A DNA stretch of 29,606 nucleotides from a virus: positions 1-29,606 of IMG/VR virus record IMGVR_UViG_3300033991_000127; one strand, given 5' to 3'. Made by a program: the position numbers and the translations under genes. This document shows positions 23,307-29,348 of the stretch, one piece after another (the stretch's first letter is position 1; every line of letters starts with the position of its first letter). The notes below the pieces were generated by a model. It ran no database searches and was not told the origin of the DNA. It was given only the letters and a program-made list of their open reading frames with translations.

Positions 23307-23513
23307 ATGAAAAAGCCCGTGGTTCAGACCCATCATCTTATTTATGAGAACGAGGAGCATAACCAGAAGGAAGTCACCGGAAGAATCTACAAGGGAGAGC
23401 ACTGGATAATCACGCATTTAAATAGAAGAAAAAATATAAGTTCTGATTTTATCAAGTCACTGGAATTGTGGCTTGTATTAAATAAAGACAAAGCAATAAA
23501 ACTTAAGGAGTGA
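23307..23513 (+). CDS. Small HNH-like protein, 68 aa
   Basis: MKKPVVQTHHLIYENEEHNQ and YKGEHWIITHL resemble the His-pair and the end of an HNH nuclease core, but no Cys pairs and no clear third catalytic residue are seen. It could be a degenerate or miniature HNH protein. Compare VRHHISYKPDIIKI in the gene at 24168-24572. Confidence 0.5.
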   Translation: MKKPVVQTHHLIYENEEHNQKEVTGRIYKGEHWIITHLNRRKNISSDFIKSLELWLVLNKDKAIKLKE

Positions 23514-23518
23514 TAAAC

Positions 23519-23614
23519 ATGCCAGAAGAGACAACAGAAGTAAAATCAATAGAAGAGGAAGTCAAAACTGAAACCGAAGAAGAAAAACCAACAGAAGAAG
23601 TGAAGGCTGAATAA
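23519..23614 (+). CDS. Acidic peptide, 31 aa
   Basis: The frame MPEETTEVKSIEEEVKTETE continues with EEEKPTEEVKAE; over a third of the residues are Glu. It is preceded by the strongest ribosome site seen (AAGGAGTGAT, 4 nt before ATG) and ends just before a terminator, so it is likely expressed. DNA-mimic or chaperone-like roles are possible. Confidence 0.6.
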   Translation: MPEETTEVKSIEEEVKTETEEEKPTEEVKAE

Positions 23615-23623
23615 GAATCAATT

Positions 23624-23645
23624 GAGAGGTTTTCCTCTCCTTTTT
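23624..23645 (+). terminator. Stem-loop terminator of early operon
   Basis: GAGAGG-TTTT-CCTCTC followed by CTTTTT, directly after the last early gene. Confidence 0.75.
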
Positions 23646-23646
23646 G

Positions 23647-23666
23647 GTTCTTAAGGAACTTTTTTA
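23647..23666. terminator. Second stem-loop with T-tract
   Basis: GTTC-TTAAG-GAAC followed by a run of seven T residues. It lies between converging genes, so it may stop reads from both directions. Confidence 0.55.
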
Positions 23667-23674
23667 TAATATTT

Positions 23675-23914
23675 CTAATACTTCTCTAAAATTTCGCAGA
23701 TTCCCTCCTCGGACTTAACCGAGCATTTGACTTTCCACTTGCTAAAAAGGTAATGAATATATTCATGAACAACAGTCTCCTTGAACTTCTTAACAAAGGT
23801 TCTAACATCCATTGATTCAATCCATACTCTTTTTAAATTAACTGTAATTATTCCATTTTGATACCAGCCGAAGCTATCGGAGAACCTTTTTTTATTAGAA
23901 ACATCAATTATCAT
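23675..23914 (-). CDS. Miniature HExxH zinc-metallopeptidase-like protein, 79 aa
   Basis: The sequence contains VVHEYIHYLFSKW, a HExxH zinc motif near residues 49-53, and EEGICEIL downstream with a Glu that could be the third ligand. The preceding beta strand (GIITVNLKRVW) is typical of SprT/ImmA-like folds, but the protein is about half their normal length. It may be a true small protein or a truncated one. It begins 20-22 nt after a GCTTAAAA-type box. Confidence 0.6.
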   Translation of the reverse strand: MIIDVSNKKRFSDSFGWYQNGIITVNLKRVWIESMDVRTFVKKFKETVVHEYIHYLFSKWKVKCSVKSEEGICEILEKY

Positions 23915-24167
23915 AATATTATTTGAAATTGAATATTTTTAAGCTTATGGAACGGTGACTCTTGAACGATATAGAATGTTGCTGTAAACCTATTTAGATT
24001 CGTCGCCTGACGTATCTGAAAACACACTGATTAGTTCGCTAAATGACGTATATATGTCTAACAAACAGCATATCTTAATCAACTAATGCTTAATAGTAGT
24101 CATCTTTTATATTGCGAATTATAATGCGAATAAAAGTGCGAATAAAAGTGCACCAAAAACTGCGTAA
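23915..24167. other. Non-coding gap, 253 nt
   Basis: No gene was found. It contains the promoter of the HExxH gene at its left end, two TGACGTAT octamers (about 24012 and 24046) and, at its right end, most of the 12-bp tandem repeats. It is a candidate for an origin or control region. Confidence 0.5.
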
Positions 24168-24172
24168 TTAAT
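24113..24172. repeat. Five tandem 12-bp units (iteron-like)
   Basis: Units begin at 24113, 24125, 24137, 24149 and 24161. Two are identical (TGCGAATAAAAG), the first differs in its 3' half, and the last two are more degenerate but keep TGC. Fixed 12-bp spacing is typical of iterons or operator arrays. Confidence 0.7.
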
Positions 24173-24572
24173 AAGTTTTAGCATTATCTATTTCTTCTTT
24201 TATAATTGCTCTAATCTTTTCATAATTAAAACTGTCTGTTGTTTTATCTGGTATCTTCATGTTTATTAAGCATTTGATATATTTGTTAAAACTCATGTCT
24301 TCTTTAAGTTCTTCAAGTTTGTTCTTGAGTTCTGTATCTATTGTTATCTGTGTAAATTTATGTTGTTTCATATGGCAGTCCATACATAATATTTTTATTA
24401 TATCTGGTTTGTACGATATATGATGTCTAACACATGGTGATAGTTTTCTTATTTCTGGATTTTTATGATTTAATATTTTAGGCCACTTAGCTAATACACA
24501 CTCTTTTCCACACTCTTCACATTTAGTTCTTTTTTCTGTTTCATATGTTATATTTTCTTCTGTTTTTTCCAT
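24168..24572 (-). CDS. HNH-type zinc protein fused to helical DNA-binding-like tail, 134 aa
   Basis: The first 70 residues carry CEECGKEC, SPCVRHHISYKPDIIKI and CMDCHMKQHK, which match an HNH zinc-finger nuclease core (two Cys pairs and a His pair). The last 60 residues (TQITIDTELKNKLEELKEDM then YIKCLINM) look like a ribbon-helix-helix or antitoxin-type domain. It starts 23 nt after a GAATATAA box. It may be a homing-type nuclease or a regulator. Confidence 0.65.
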   Translation of the reverse strand: MEKTEENITYETEKRTKCEECGKECVLAKWPKILNHKNPEIRKLSPCVRHHISYKPDIIKILCMDCHMKQHKFTQITIDTELKNKLEELKEDMSFNKYIKCLINMKIPDKTTDSFNYEKIRAIIKEEIDNAKTY

Positions 24573-24595
24573 ATTAATATGTTTGTTATTAAAAC

Positions 24596-24603
24596 TTATA
24601 TTC
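24596..24603 (-). promoter_or_regulatory. GAATATAA promoter box (leaderless)
   Basis: The box ends 23 nt before the ATG at 24572. The same AAAGAATATAA sequence precedes the genes at 25126 and 25552. Confidence 0.7.
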
Positions 24604-24748
24604 TTTATTAAGGTTTTTATTAATCTTTGTTATAACTTATATTCTTTTACTACCTTTGATATACCTAATGTTATAGCAGTGGTATACATGTGTCTTAATC
24701 ACGTCTTGGATATCATATTTTCCCTTAGAATCAAGTATCGCTTGGTGG

Positions 24749-24789
24749 TTTCCTTAGTTCTGTTGTGATTTCCTTAGTGTTTTCCTTAG
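24749..24789. repeat. Three direct repeats of CTAAGGAAA (minus strand)
   Basis: TTTCCTTAG on the plus strand occurs at 24749, 24769 and 24781, each with a following CAC in the minus reading; a related TTTCCCTTAG lies at 24718-24727. They sit just after the LAGLIDADG gene stop. Confidence 0.6.
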
Positions 24790-24802
24790 CAAATGAGACA
24801 GG

Positions 24803-25126
24803 TTAATAGGATTCTAATAATAGTTTTAATCTTTCCCTTTTTACTGAATGGTAATCCATTTCTTCATATATTTTCATTATAAATTCAAATCCCCTTTTTC
24901 TATATATGCATACTCTGTATACTTCTTGATTTCCGTAATTTTGGTTTCTTACCTTTCCTAATTTTATTTCCTTAGCTAATATATTAACCAAATAATCGAT
25001 TATGGTTTTATTAGTATTTGTTATTACTATTGCTCTTGCGGTGTTGTCTTTATTGGTTATTTTTTTAACCCAACCATCAGCTTCTATCATACCTATTATA
25101 AACCCTCTTTCTAAATCTGTTATCAT
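24803..25126 (-). CDS. LAGLIDADG-type homing endonuclease, single motif
   Basis: The N-terminus RGFIIGMIEADGWVKK is a LAGLIDADG helix with the catalytic Asp, followed by the beta-alpha-beta pattern (ARAIVITNTNKTIIDYLVNI, VYRVCIYRKRGFEFIMKIYE). With one motif in 107 residues it would act as a homodimer. Such enzymes are typical mobile elements of archaeal and phage genomes; here it is free-standing, not inside an intron or intein. It starts 22 nt after a GAATATAA box. Confidence 0.8.
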   Translation of the reverse strand: MITDLERGFIIGMIEADGWVKKITNKDNTARAIVITNTNKTIIDYLVNILAKEIKLGKVRNQNYGNQEVYRVCIYRKRGFEFIMKIYEEMDYHSVKRERLKLLLESY

Positions 25127-25148
25127 AATACTAATATGTTTTCAATAT

Positions 25149-25156
25149 TTATATTC
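25149..25156 (-). promoter_or_regulatory. GAATATAA promoter box for LAGLIDADG gene
   Basis: It ends 22 nt before ATG 25126; AAAAGAATATAA continues upstream. Confidence 0.7.
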
Positions 25157-25285
25157 TTTTTCTCTGTCGCACTCGCATAAATCGAGACACCTGTTGCATT
25201 TGCTAAAGAAAATATAAGAGTTTTGCTACTTATTTATAATACTTATTTATAACTTATTAGTATGCTTTATCTTTACTTTTTATCT

Positions 25286-25552
25286 TTAGTAGTGTTCTTC
25301 GTATCGTTGTATACATAATTTCAATAGGTTAACATAAAAAGAATTGTCTATATTGTTACATAGTTCGTCTATAAGTCTTTTATATTTTTCATCTACAAAA
25401 CCATTTCCTCTCATATTGTTAAGATATTGACTTACTGCTGGTTGTGTTATGCATAATAGTTTGCTTATTTCTGTTTGTGTTTTGTTCTTTATTAGGTTGT
25501 TTGCTACTTCGGTATGGAAATCGCTACATATTTTTTCGAATTTTGTTCTCAT
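25286..25552 (-). CDS. HTH transcription regulator, 88 aa
   Basis: Residues 26-48 form a canonical helix-turn-helix: TQTEISKLLCITQPAVSQYL, with a following basic-Gly turn (NNMRGNG). The pattern is that of archaeal XRE/Trp repressor-like regulators. An adjacent 13-bp repeat array upstream may be its operator. The start ATG 25552 lies 22 nt after a GAATATAA box, so the mRNA is leaderless. It may control the accessory genes or the early/late switch. Confidence 0.82.
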   Translation of the reverse strand: MRTKFEKICSDFHTEVANNLIKNKTQTEISKLLCITQPAVSQYLNNMRGNGFVDEKYKRLIDELCNNIDNSFYVNLLKLCIQRYEEHY

Positions 25553-25574
25553 ATTAATCGTTTGTATTAATCAT

Positions 25575-25582
25575 TTATATTC
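25575..25582 (-). promoter_or_regulatory. GAATATAA promoter box for HTH gene
   Basis: It ends 22 nt before ATG 25552. Confidence 0.7.
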
Positions 25583-25616
25583 TTTTTGATTCTTTGCTTA
25601 TTAGTTCTTAATAGCT

Positions 25617-25712
25617 ACTTTATCAGTATACTTTATTTATATTTTTGCTACTTTATTAGTATAGTTTATTAGTATAGTTTATTAGGATTTTATTAGTATT
25701 TTATTTAGTAGT
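25617..25712. repeat. 13-bp direct repeats upstream of HTH gene
   Basis: TTTATTAGTATAG occurs at 25652-25664 and 25665-25677, with degenerate copies at 25619 (TTTATCAGTATAC), 25678 and 25689. A related TTATTAGTATGC lies downstream of the HTH gene at about 25255. The 207-nt gap 25553-25759 holds no gene. Confidence 0.65.
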
Positions 25713-25721
25713 AGTATTCTG

Positions 25722-25734
25722 ACTCTTTAAGAGT
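25722..25734. other. Inverted repeat ACTCTT-T-AAGAGT
   Basis: A 6-bp perfect dyad next to the repeat array; it could be a protein-binding site or the end signal of the minus-strand operon ending at 25760. Confidence 0.4.
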
Positions 25735-25759
25735 ATTGTGTCGCTTATCTGTGGCTTTA

Positions 25760-25966
25760 TTAGAACAATGACTCATAAATCTCTAAAAATCTGTCAAAAT
25801 CCTCCTGATTCCATCTTTTTCCGTCTATTTCCACGTCTACCTCTAAAAACGGTAGTTCTTCGTTTTCTGCCATTTTTCTTAATTCTATTAGTTTTATTTT
25901 CAGTTCTGTCAAGTCCTTTATTTCTTCTTCGTATGGTTTACCATAATCTACTGTCAGTTTTATCAT
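25760..25966 (-). CDS. Small acidic protein, 68 aa, unknown
   Basis: The frame MIKLTVDYGKPYEEEIKDLT continues with a helix and ELPFLEVDVEIDGKRWNQED near the end. Rich in Glu/Asp, no recognised family. The ATG follows GGTGG at 5 nt; a GTG three codons earlier is less likely. It is the last gene of the block expressed from the 26687-26694 promoter. Confidence 0.65.
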   Translation of the reverse strand: MIKLTVDYGKPYEEEIKDLTELKIKLIELRKMAENEELPFLEVDVEIDGKRWNQEDFDRFLEIYESLF

Positions 25967-25976
25967 GTTTACCACC

Positions 25977-26066
25977 TTAAATTATCTCTATTACCTTTTT
26001 GTTGTCAAGTAAATATTCCACGTATCTTCTTTTATTGTAGTAGTAGCTTCTTAGTATTTGTATCAT
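25977..26066 (-). CDS. Basic peptide, 29 aa
   Basis: MIQILRSYYYNKRRYVEYLL followed by DNKKVIEII. Preceded by AAGGAGTGAG, a strong ribosome site 4-5 nt before the ATG at 26066. Function unknown. Confidence 0.55.
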   Translation of the reverse strand: MIQILRSYYYNKRRYVEYLLDNKKVIEII

Positions 26067-26070
26067 GTTC

Positions 26071-26265
26071 TCACTCCTTAAGTTCTTCGTAGCTCTCTAG
26101 TAGTCTTTTTAGTTCTTTAGCTTCGTTTAGTTTCAAATCTATTTTTGTAGGTTTCTTTTTATCACTTGCTTGAAAAACTACTGTTAGCATTTTTGAGTTA
26201 TCTGTTTCTGTTAATAAACTAGTTCTTATTTCTATATCATTATCAAAATCTAGTAATTTATCCAT
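26071..26265 (-). CDS. Small acidic protein, 64 aa
   Basis: The frame starts MDKLLDFDNDIEIRTSLLTE, has a strand MLTVVFQAS and a C-terminal helix EAKELKRLLESYEELKE. GTGAG lies 5 nt before the ATG. No family recognised. Confidence 0.65.
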   Translation of the reverse strand: MDKLLDFDNDIEIRTSLLTETDNSKMLTVVFQASDKKKPTKIDLKLNEAKELKRLLESYEELKE

Positions 26266-26271
26266 ATTTAC

Positions 26272-26424
26272 TCACTCTCCTAAATCTATTAGTTTCTTTT
26301 TTAGTTTTGTATTTATATCATTATCTTCTTTCTCTAAGTCTAATGTTTGTTGGTAAAACAGTATTCTTTCTATCTGTCTTTTATTCAGATTAACCCTTAT
26401 TGTCTTAGCTTTTTTTGTGTTCAT
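26272..26424 (-). CDS. Small basic protein, 50 aa, ribbon-helix-helix-like
   Basis: MNTKKAKTIRVNLNKRQIER followed by ILFYQQTLDLEKEDND and a basic helix. The KTIRVNLNKRQIERIL start fits the strand-helix of ribbon-helix-helix proteins. It overlaps the upstream stop as ATGA. Likely a DNA-binding protein, but the call is tentative. Confidence 0.6.
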   Translation of the reverse strand: MNTKKAKTIRVNLNKRQIERILFYQQTLDLEKEDNDINTKLKKKLIDLGE

Positions 26425-26654
26425 GGCAAATCACATATCATACTGTATAGTTTCTTAATTTCCTTTTTTGTTAGAAATAACACGGGTTTTGATTCCTTAA
26501 AATCTTGTTTTAGGTTATCTATTTCGTTTATTTCTATGCCATTACCAAGTCTAAAAGCTATTAGTCTTTCGTCTAACAAACCATCGCTTATGATTTCTAT
26601 TTCGTCTTTATCTACTAATACTCTCATTTCATTATTTTCTATTTTTTCACTCAT
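26421..26654 (-). CDS. Small unknown protein, 77 aa
   Basis: The frame MSEKIENNEMRVLVDKDEIE continues with ISDGLLDERLIAFRLGNGIE and ends in LTKKEIKKLYSMICDLP. Alternating strands and helices, no recognised motif. GGTGAT lies before the ATG, and the TATA box at 26687-26694 is upstream, so it opens the minus-strand block of five small genes. Confidence 0.65.
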   Translation of the reverse strand: MSEKIENNEMRVLVDKDEIEIISDGLLDERLIAFRLGNGIEINEIDNLKQDFKESKPVLFLTKKEIKKLYSMICDLP

Positions 26655-26686
26655 AAAATCACCTTAATTATAATTAGTGTATTAAG

Positions 26687-26694
26687 TATATAAA
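26687..26694 (-). promoter_or_regulatory. TATA box for minus-strand small-gene block
   Basis: TTTATATA on the minus strand, 32 nt before ATG 26654, giving a leader of about 10 nt with a GGTGAT ribosome site. Confidence 0.65.
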
Positions 26695-26767
26695 TCTATG
26701 CCTTTTTACCATTTTATCTTTATTCACTAAATACAACATTTCAATAATATGTATTTGAAACTATATG

Positions 26768-26775
26768 TTTATATA
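26768..26775 (+). promoter_or_regulatory. TATA box for wHTH-HNH gene
   Basis: TTTATATA with 21 nt to ATG 26797, leaderless spacing. Confidence 0.65.
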
Positions 26776-26796
26776 CTTATGATGTAGAATATTATT

Positions 26797-27486
26797 ATGA
26801 ATTATTTGTTAGATAAAACACCAACTAATGTGATTTTATTATTGGGAAACTATCAATTATCAAATTCTAATGATTGGAACATTATCAAGATTTCAAAATA
26901 TGCAGATAATACTTATTCTCATATCAACAAAATTGTCAAAGTCTTGGAAGAAATGGATATAGTAAATGTTAAAAAGGAAGGCAGGGAAAACATAATTTAT
27001 CTGACAGAAAAAGGTTGGAAAATCTTTTTACATTTAAATGAAATCAACAAAATAACAAACATTATAACTTTTAATGAAGAATTAAAGGAAAGACCGATAA
27101 ACACAGACAAAATGGTAGAGCAGTTCAGATATTATTTTCACCCATCATATTATAGGGTATATGATTATCTGACGGAGTTTCAGATTAATGAAATAAAGGA
27201 AAGAGATGGAAGAAAATGTGTCTATTGTAATAGAAACTTGAGAGAAAATTTAAAGACACCAGAAGACGACCTTTTGACATTTGACCACATTATACCTTTT
27301 TCCAAAGGTGGAAAGACAACAATAAAAAATATCGTTCTTGCCTGTTGGAAATGCAACAAGACGAAAAGAAATCTTGATGTGAAAATATTTTGCAATAAGA
27401 TGAGATTTAAAGTTCCTGAACTCGTTAAAAGATTGCTAAAGGAACAGAAGAACGAAGAAGATGTTATAATTACAAAGTATATTTGA
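26797..27486 (+). CDS. Winged-helix DNA-binding protein fused to HNH nuclease
   Basis: Residues 1-95 form a winged helix-turn-helix of the MarR/PadR type (IIKISKYADNTYSHINKIVK and ENIIYLTEKGWKIF as the wing). After a linker, residues about 138-205 are a canonical HNH domain: RDGRKCVYCNRNL, LLTFDHIIPFSKGG (HNH His and Asn positions) and NIVLACWKCNKTKRN. The combination of a regulator-type wHTH with an HNH nuclease in one chain is uncommon; homing or restriction-like roles are possible. It starts 21 nt after a TATA box and is transcribed alone or with the next small genes. Confidence 0.8.
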   Translation: MNYLLDKTPTNVILLLGNYQLSNSNDWNIIKISKYADNTYSHINKIVKVLEEMDIVNVKKEGRENIIYLTEKGWKIFLHLNEINKITNIITFNEELKERPINTDKMVEQFRYYFHPSYYRVYDYLTEFQINEIKERDGRKCVYCNRNLRENLKTPEDDLLTFDHIIPFSKGGKTTIKNIVLACWKCNKTKRNLDVKIFCNKMRFKVPELVKRLLKEQKNEEDVIITKYI

Positions 27487-27499
27487 CAATAGCGAAATG

Positions 27500-27507
27500 T
27501 TTAAATT
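27500..27507 (+). promoter_or_regulatory. TATA-like box TTTAAATT
   Basis: It ends 23 nt before ATG 27531, fitting the leaderless spacing rule. Confidence 0.55.
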
Positions 27508-27530
27508 AAATTAAGAAACATATAATTATT

Positions 27531-27713
27531 ATGAGTAATAAGACTAAAATGATAAAGAAAATGAAAGAAATTGCAGATAAATATAATTATAAATTGGTAA
27601 GCGTTAGCGTAATTGATAAAAAATGCTTGAATTTACCAAAAGAACTTTTAAAGGCGTTTCCTAAATTAGATGAATTGATATTAAAAACATCAGCGAAAGC
27701 GATAAATAAATAA
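27531..27713 (+). CDS. Small basic protein, 60 aa
   Basis: MSNKTKMIKKMKEIADKYNY followed by a beta strand LVSVSVIDKKCLNLP and a helix ELLKAFPKLDELI. Basic, with no recognised family. Confidence 0.6.
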   Translation: MSNKTKMIKKMKEIADKYNYKLVSVSVIDKKCLNLPKELLKAFPKLDELILKTSAKAINK

Positions 27714-27731
27714 TTTTTTAAAGGCGATTTT

Positions 27732-27860
27732 ATGAATCCTGACGAATATAAAGAAGGCGATAAGATAATTTTTGGCATTAATATAGATAGAATAATTAGA
27801 GTAAGAAATGCCATAGCTAAAAGATTAAAGAAGCGTTTGAAGAATCAAAAAACAATTTAA
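27732..27860 (+). CDS. Small basic protein, 42 aa
   Basis: MNPDEYKEGDKIIFGINIDR followed by IIRVRNAIAKRLKKRLKNQK. It is preceded by AAAGGCGATTTT and followed by another TTTAAAGGCGA, a recurrent motif here. Function unknown. Confidence 0.55.
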   Translation: MNPDEYKEGDKIIFGINIDRIIRVRNAIAKRLKKRLKNQKTI

Positions 27861-27882
27861 AGGCGATTAGCTAATAAAAAAG

Positions 27883-27901
27883 GGTTACTCCTACAGTAAC
27901 C
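27883..27901 (+). other. GGTTACT hairpin, copy A
   Basis: GGTTACT-CCTAC-AGTAACC, a perfect 7-bp stem, preceded by six or more A and followed by CAAATTTTAAGG. The second copy is at 29314-29332. It lies in an 85-nt gap between two genes. Confidence 0.65.
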
Positions 27902-27945
27902 AAATTTTAAGGGGCTTTTTAATAAATTAAGGAGAGTAGATTAGT

Positions 27946-28155
27946 ATGAATGAAACAAAGGAGTTTGAAATCTGGAAAAAGGAGAATATGGAAGATTTGG
28001 AAAAACAATATAGAGATTATCTTAAATTCACAGTTGCCGAAGATGAGGGTTTTGATGTAAGACATTTAGAGGACTTTGATACATGGTTGGAAGTAGAATT
28101 TGATAGATTAAAAGAGGAAGAATTTAAATTGTCAGAAGAAGGTATTAAAGAGTGA
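27946..28155 (+). CDS. Acidic helical protein, 69 aa
   Basis: MNETKEFEIWKKENMEDLEK followed by QYRDYLKFTVAEDEGFDVRH and an acidic helical end. A purine-rich AAGGAGAGT ribosome site precedes it. No family recognised. Confidence 0.6.
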   Translation: MNETKEFEIWKKENMEDLEKQYRDYLKFTVAEDEGFDVRHLEDFDTWLEVEFDRLKEEEFKLSEEGIKE

Positions 28156-28202
28156 TGGAAAGATTGATTAATACTTTAAAGGCGAAAAAAGAGGTGTATT
28201 AA

Positions 28203-28403
28203 ATGAAACAAAACATCTTGTGGAGAATAAAGATTTCAAAATATGATTATAAAGGCAAAGAAAGATACTTAGCAATATTAAAATCCTTTCAATTTGGTAT
28301 GGAATGGGAGTATAGCTTCAATGAGCCGACACTTTCAAGACTATTAAATAAAATAAAGTCAGAAATTTGTCCGAATATTAAATTAAGTAAAAAGGTGATT
28401 TAA
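28203..28403 (+). CDS. Small unknown protein, 66 aa
   Basis: MKQNILWRIKISKYDYKGKE continues with YLAILKSFQFGMEWEYSFNE and a basic helix. GAGGTG lies 6 nt before the ATG. A 15-codon frame at 28155-28202 bridges from the upstream gene and may only serve coupling. Confidence 0.6.
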   Translation: MKQNILWRIKISKYDYKGKERYLAILKSFQFGMEWEYSFNEPTLSRLLNKIKSEICPNIKLSKKVI

Positions 28404-28631
28404 ATGAATAGTGCAGTTAAAGAGATTAAGAAAATATTTGATAAAAACGGTTTCGGAATAGCAATAGAACTACCAATACATATAGAACAAGAAAAACAGT
28501 TAGACAGGGATTTAGAGCAGTTTTTAGATAGGTGGGAAGAAGGTTTAATAGAAGCCAACAGGGAAGCGATTGAGGAACAAGCCATAGAGAATTACGAGCC
28601 AGATTGTCCTTACAACGAGGGATATGCATGA
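28404..28631 (+). CDS. Acidic helical protein, 75 aa
   Basis: MNSAVKEIKKIFDKNGFGIA followed by IEQEKQLDRDLEQFLDRWEE, a heptad-like helix, and an acidic C-terminus with a single Cys. AAAGGTGATTTAA precedes the ATG. No family recognised. Confidence 0.6.
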   Translation: MNSAVKEIKKIFDKNGFGIAIELPIHIEQEKQLDRDLEQFLDRWEEGLIEANREAIEEQAIENYEPDCPYNEGYA

Positions 28632-28747
28632 ACATTGAAGAAAGGATTTTGAACGGAATGAGCATAGAAATATTGGAGGAAATTATAGAGGAAGCACACC
28701 TTAAGCTAATGGAAAAACTGTTGAAGGGATTGACAACCGAACAATAG
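28628..28747 (+). CDS. Small helical protein, 39 aa
   Basis: MNIEERILNGMSIEILEEII followed by EEAHLKLMEKLLKGLTTEQ, an amphipathic helix. Start overlaps the preceding stop (ATGA). Function unknown. Confidence 0.55.
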   Translation: MNIEERILNGMSIEILEEIIEEAHLKLMEKLLKGLTTEQ

Positions 28748-28756
28748 TGCTAATAA

Positions 28757-28764
28757 TTATAAAT
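28757..28764 (+). promoter_or_regulatory. TATA-like box ATTATAAA
   Basis: It ends 46 nt before ATG 28811, whose own GGTGAT ribosome site suggests a leadered transcript. Confidence 0.5.
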
Positions 28765-28810
28765 AGTAGCAAAGATAATAATTATTATAGCTTTTAATTG
28801 GGTGATAAAG

Positions 28811-29020
28811 ATGTTTGATGTAAATAAGAGTTTTTGGTTTAAATTAAAGGGAATTAAAAAGAACGAAGTAAATGTAAAAGGAAGGGTATTGGAAGAGAAC
28901 AATTTTTTTGTAAAGATTCAATTAGACGATGGAAAAGAATCTATAATCCCCTTTGTAAGGGTTTTAGATGTGAATGAAATTAAAGAAGAATATAAGCAAG
29001 GTGATTTGAATGAAATTTAG
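28811..29020 (+). CDS. Small beta-rich protein, 69 aa
   Basis: MFDVNKSFWFKLKGIKKNEV then a pattern of short beta strands (VNVKGRVLEENNFFVKIQLD, SIIPFVRVLDV) as in a small beta-barrel. The start ATG 28811 follows GGTGAT by 4 nt. The fold guess is weak; the gene is coupled to the next by an 11-nt overlap. Confidence 0.6.
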   Translation: MFDVNKSFWFKLKGIKKNEVNVKGRVLEENNFFVKIQLDDGKESIIPFVRVLDVNEIKEEYKQGDLNEI

Positions 29021-29309
29021 TGCAAGACAGGGGGATATTTTGCTTGTAGAAGTGGACAAGATACCAAACAATGTAAAAAACAAAGACAATATACTTGCAT
29101 TGGGAGAAGCAACAAATCACAGCCACAGAATTTTAAACGCACAAGTGATGGTAGATAATTTAGGTAATCAGTTTATTAATGTTCCACAACAGGCACAAGT
29201 AGTTCATGAAGAACACAAGCCGATTACCGTTCCAAGAGGAAAATACAGATTAATTCAACAACGCGAATTTGATTTGGTAAATGAAGTAACTCAACAAGTA
29301 ACTGACTAA
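29010..29309 (+). CDS. Protein of phage-associated family with RQGDILL motif, 99 aa
   Basis: The start MKFSARQGDILLVEVDKIP and the later GEATNHSHRIL, VVHEEHKPITVPRGKYRLIQ and QQREFDLV follow a pattern remembered from proteins beside DUF6745-type repeat genes: RQGDxLL near the start, GHAHRI in the middle and HEEHxPIxLPxGxYxxxxQREYD at the end. The next gene here is of that type, supporting the assignment. Function is not known. Confidence 0.6.
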   Translation: MKFSARQGDILLVEVDKIPNNVKNKDNILALGEATNHSHRILNAQVMVDNLGNQFINVPQQAQVVHEEHKPITVPRGKYRLIQQREFDLVNEVTQQVTD

Positions 29310-29313
29310 AAAA

Positions 29314-29332
29314 GGTTACTCTAATGGTAACC
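29314..29332 (+). other. GGTTAC hairpin, copy B
   Basis: GGTTAC-TCTAATG-GTAACC with the same flanks as copy A (A-run before, CAAATT after), directly after the stop of the RQGDILL gene and 17 nt before the next ATG. Confidence 0.6.
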
Positions 29333-29348
29333 AAATTGGGTAGATGTT

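Larger units (their letters stand above)
24573..24802. other. Non-coding gap, 230 nt
   Basis: No gene found. It has the promoter box above, a second AACTTATATTCTTT copy (about 24643-24656) and the CTAAGGAAA repeats. Confidence 0.5.

Noticed and set aside
25160-25285. Possible small RNA after the HTH gene (two TTATAAATAAG boxes on the minus strand and a short CTCG/CGAG dyad)
   Set aside because: No stable stem longer than 4 bp, no T-tract and no conserved RNA signature could be seen.
28155-28202. 15-codon frame between two small genes
   Set aside because: It overlaps the upstream stop but has no similarity or conserved feature; at most it couples translation, so it is only mentioned with its neighbour.
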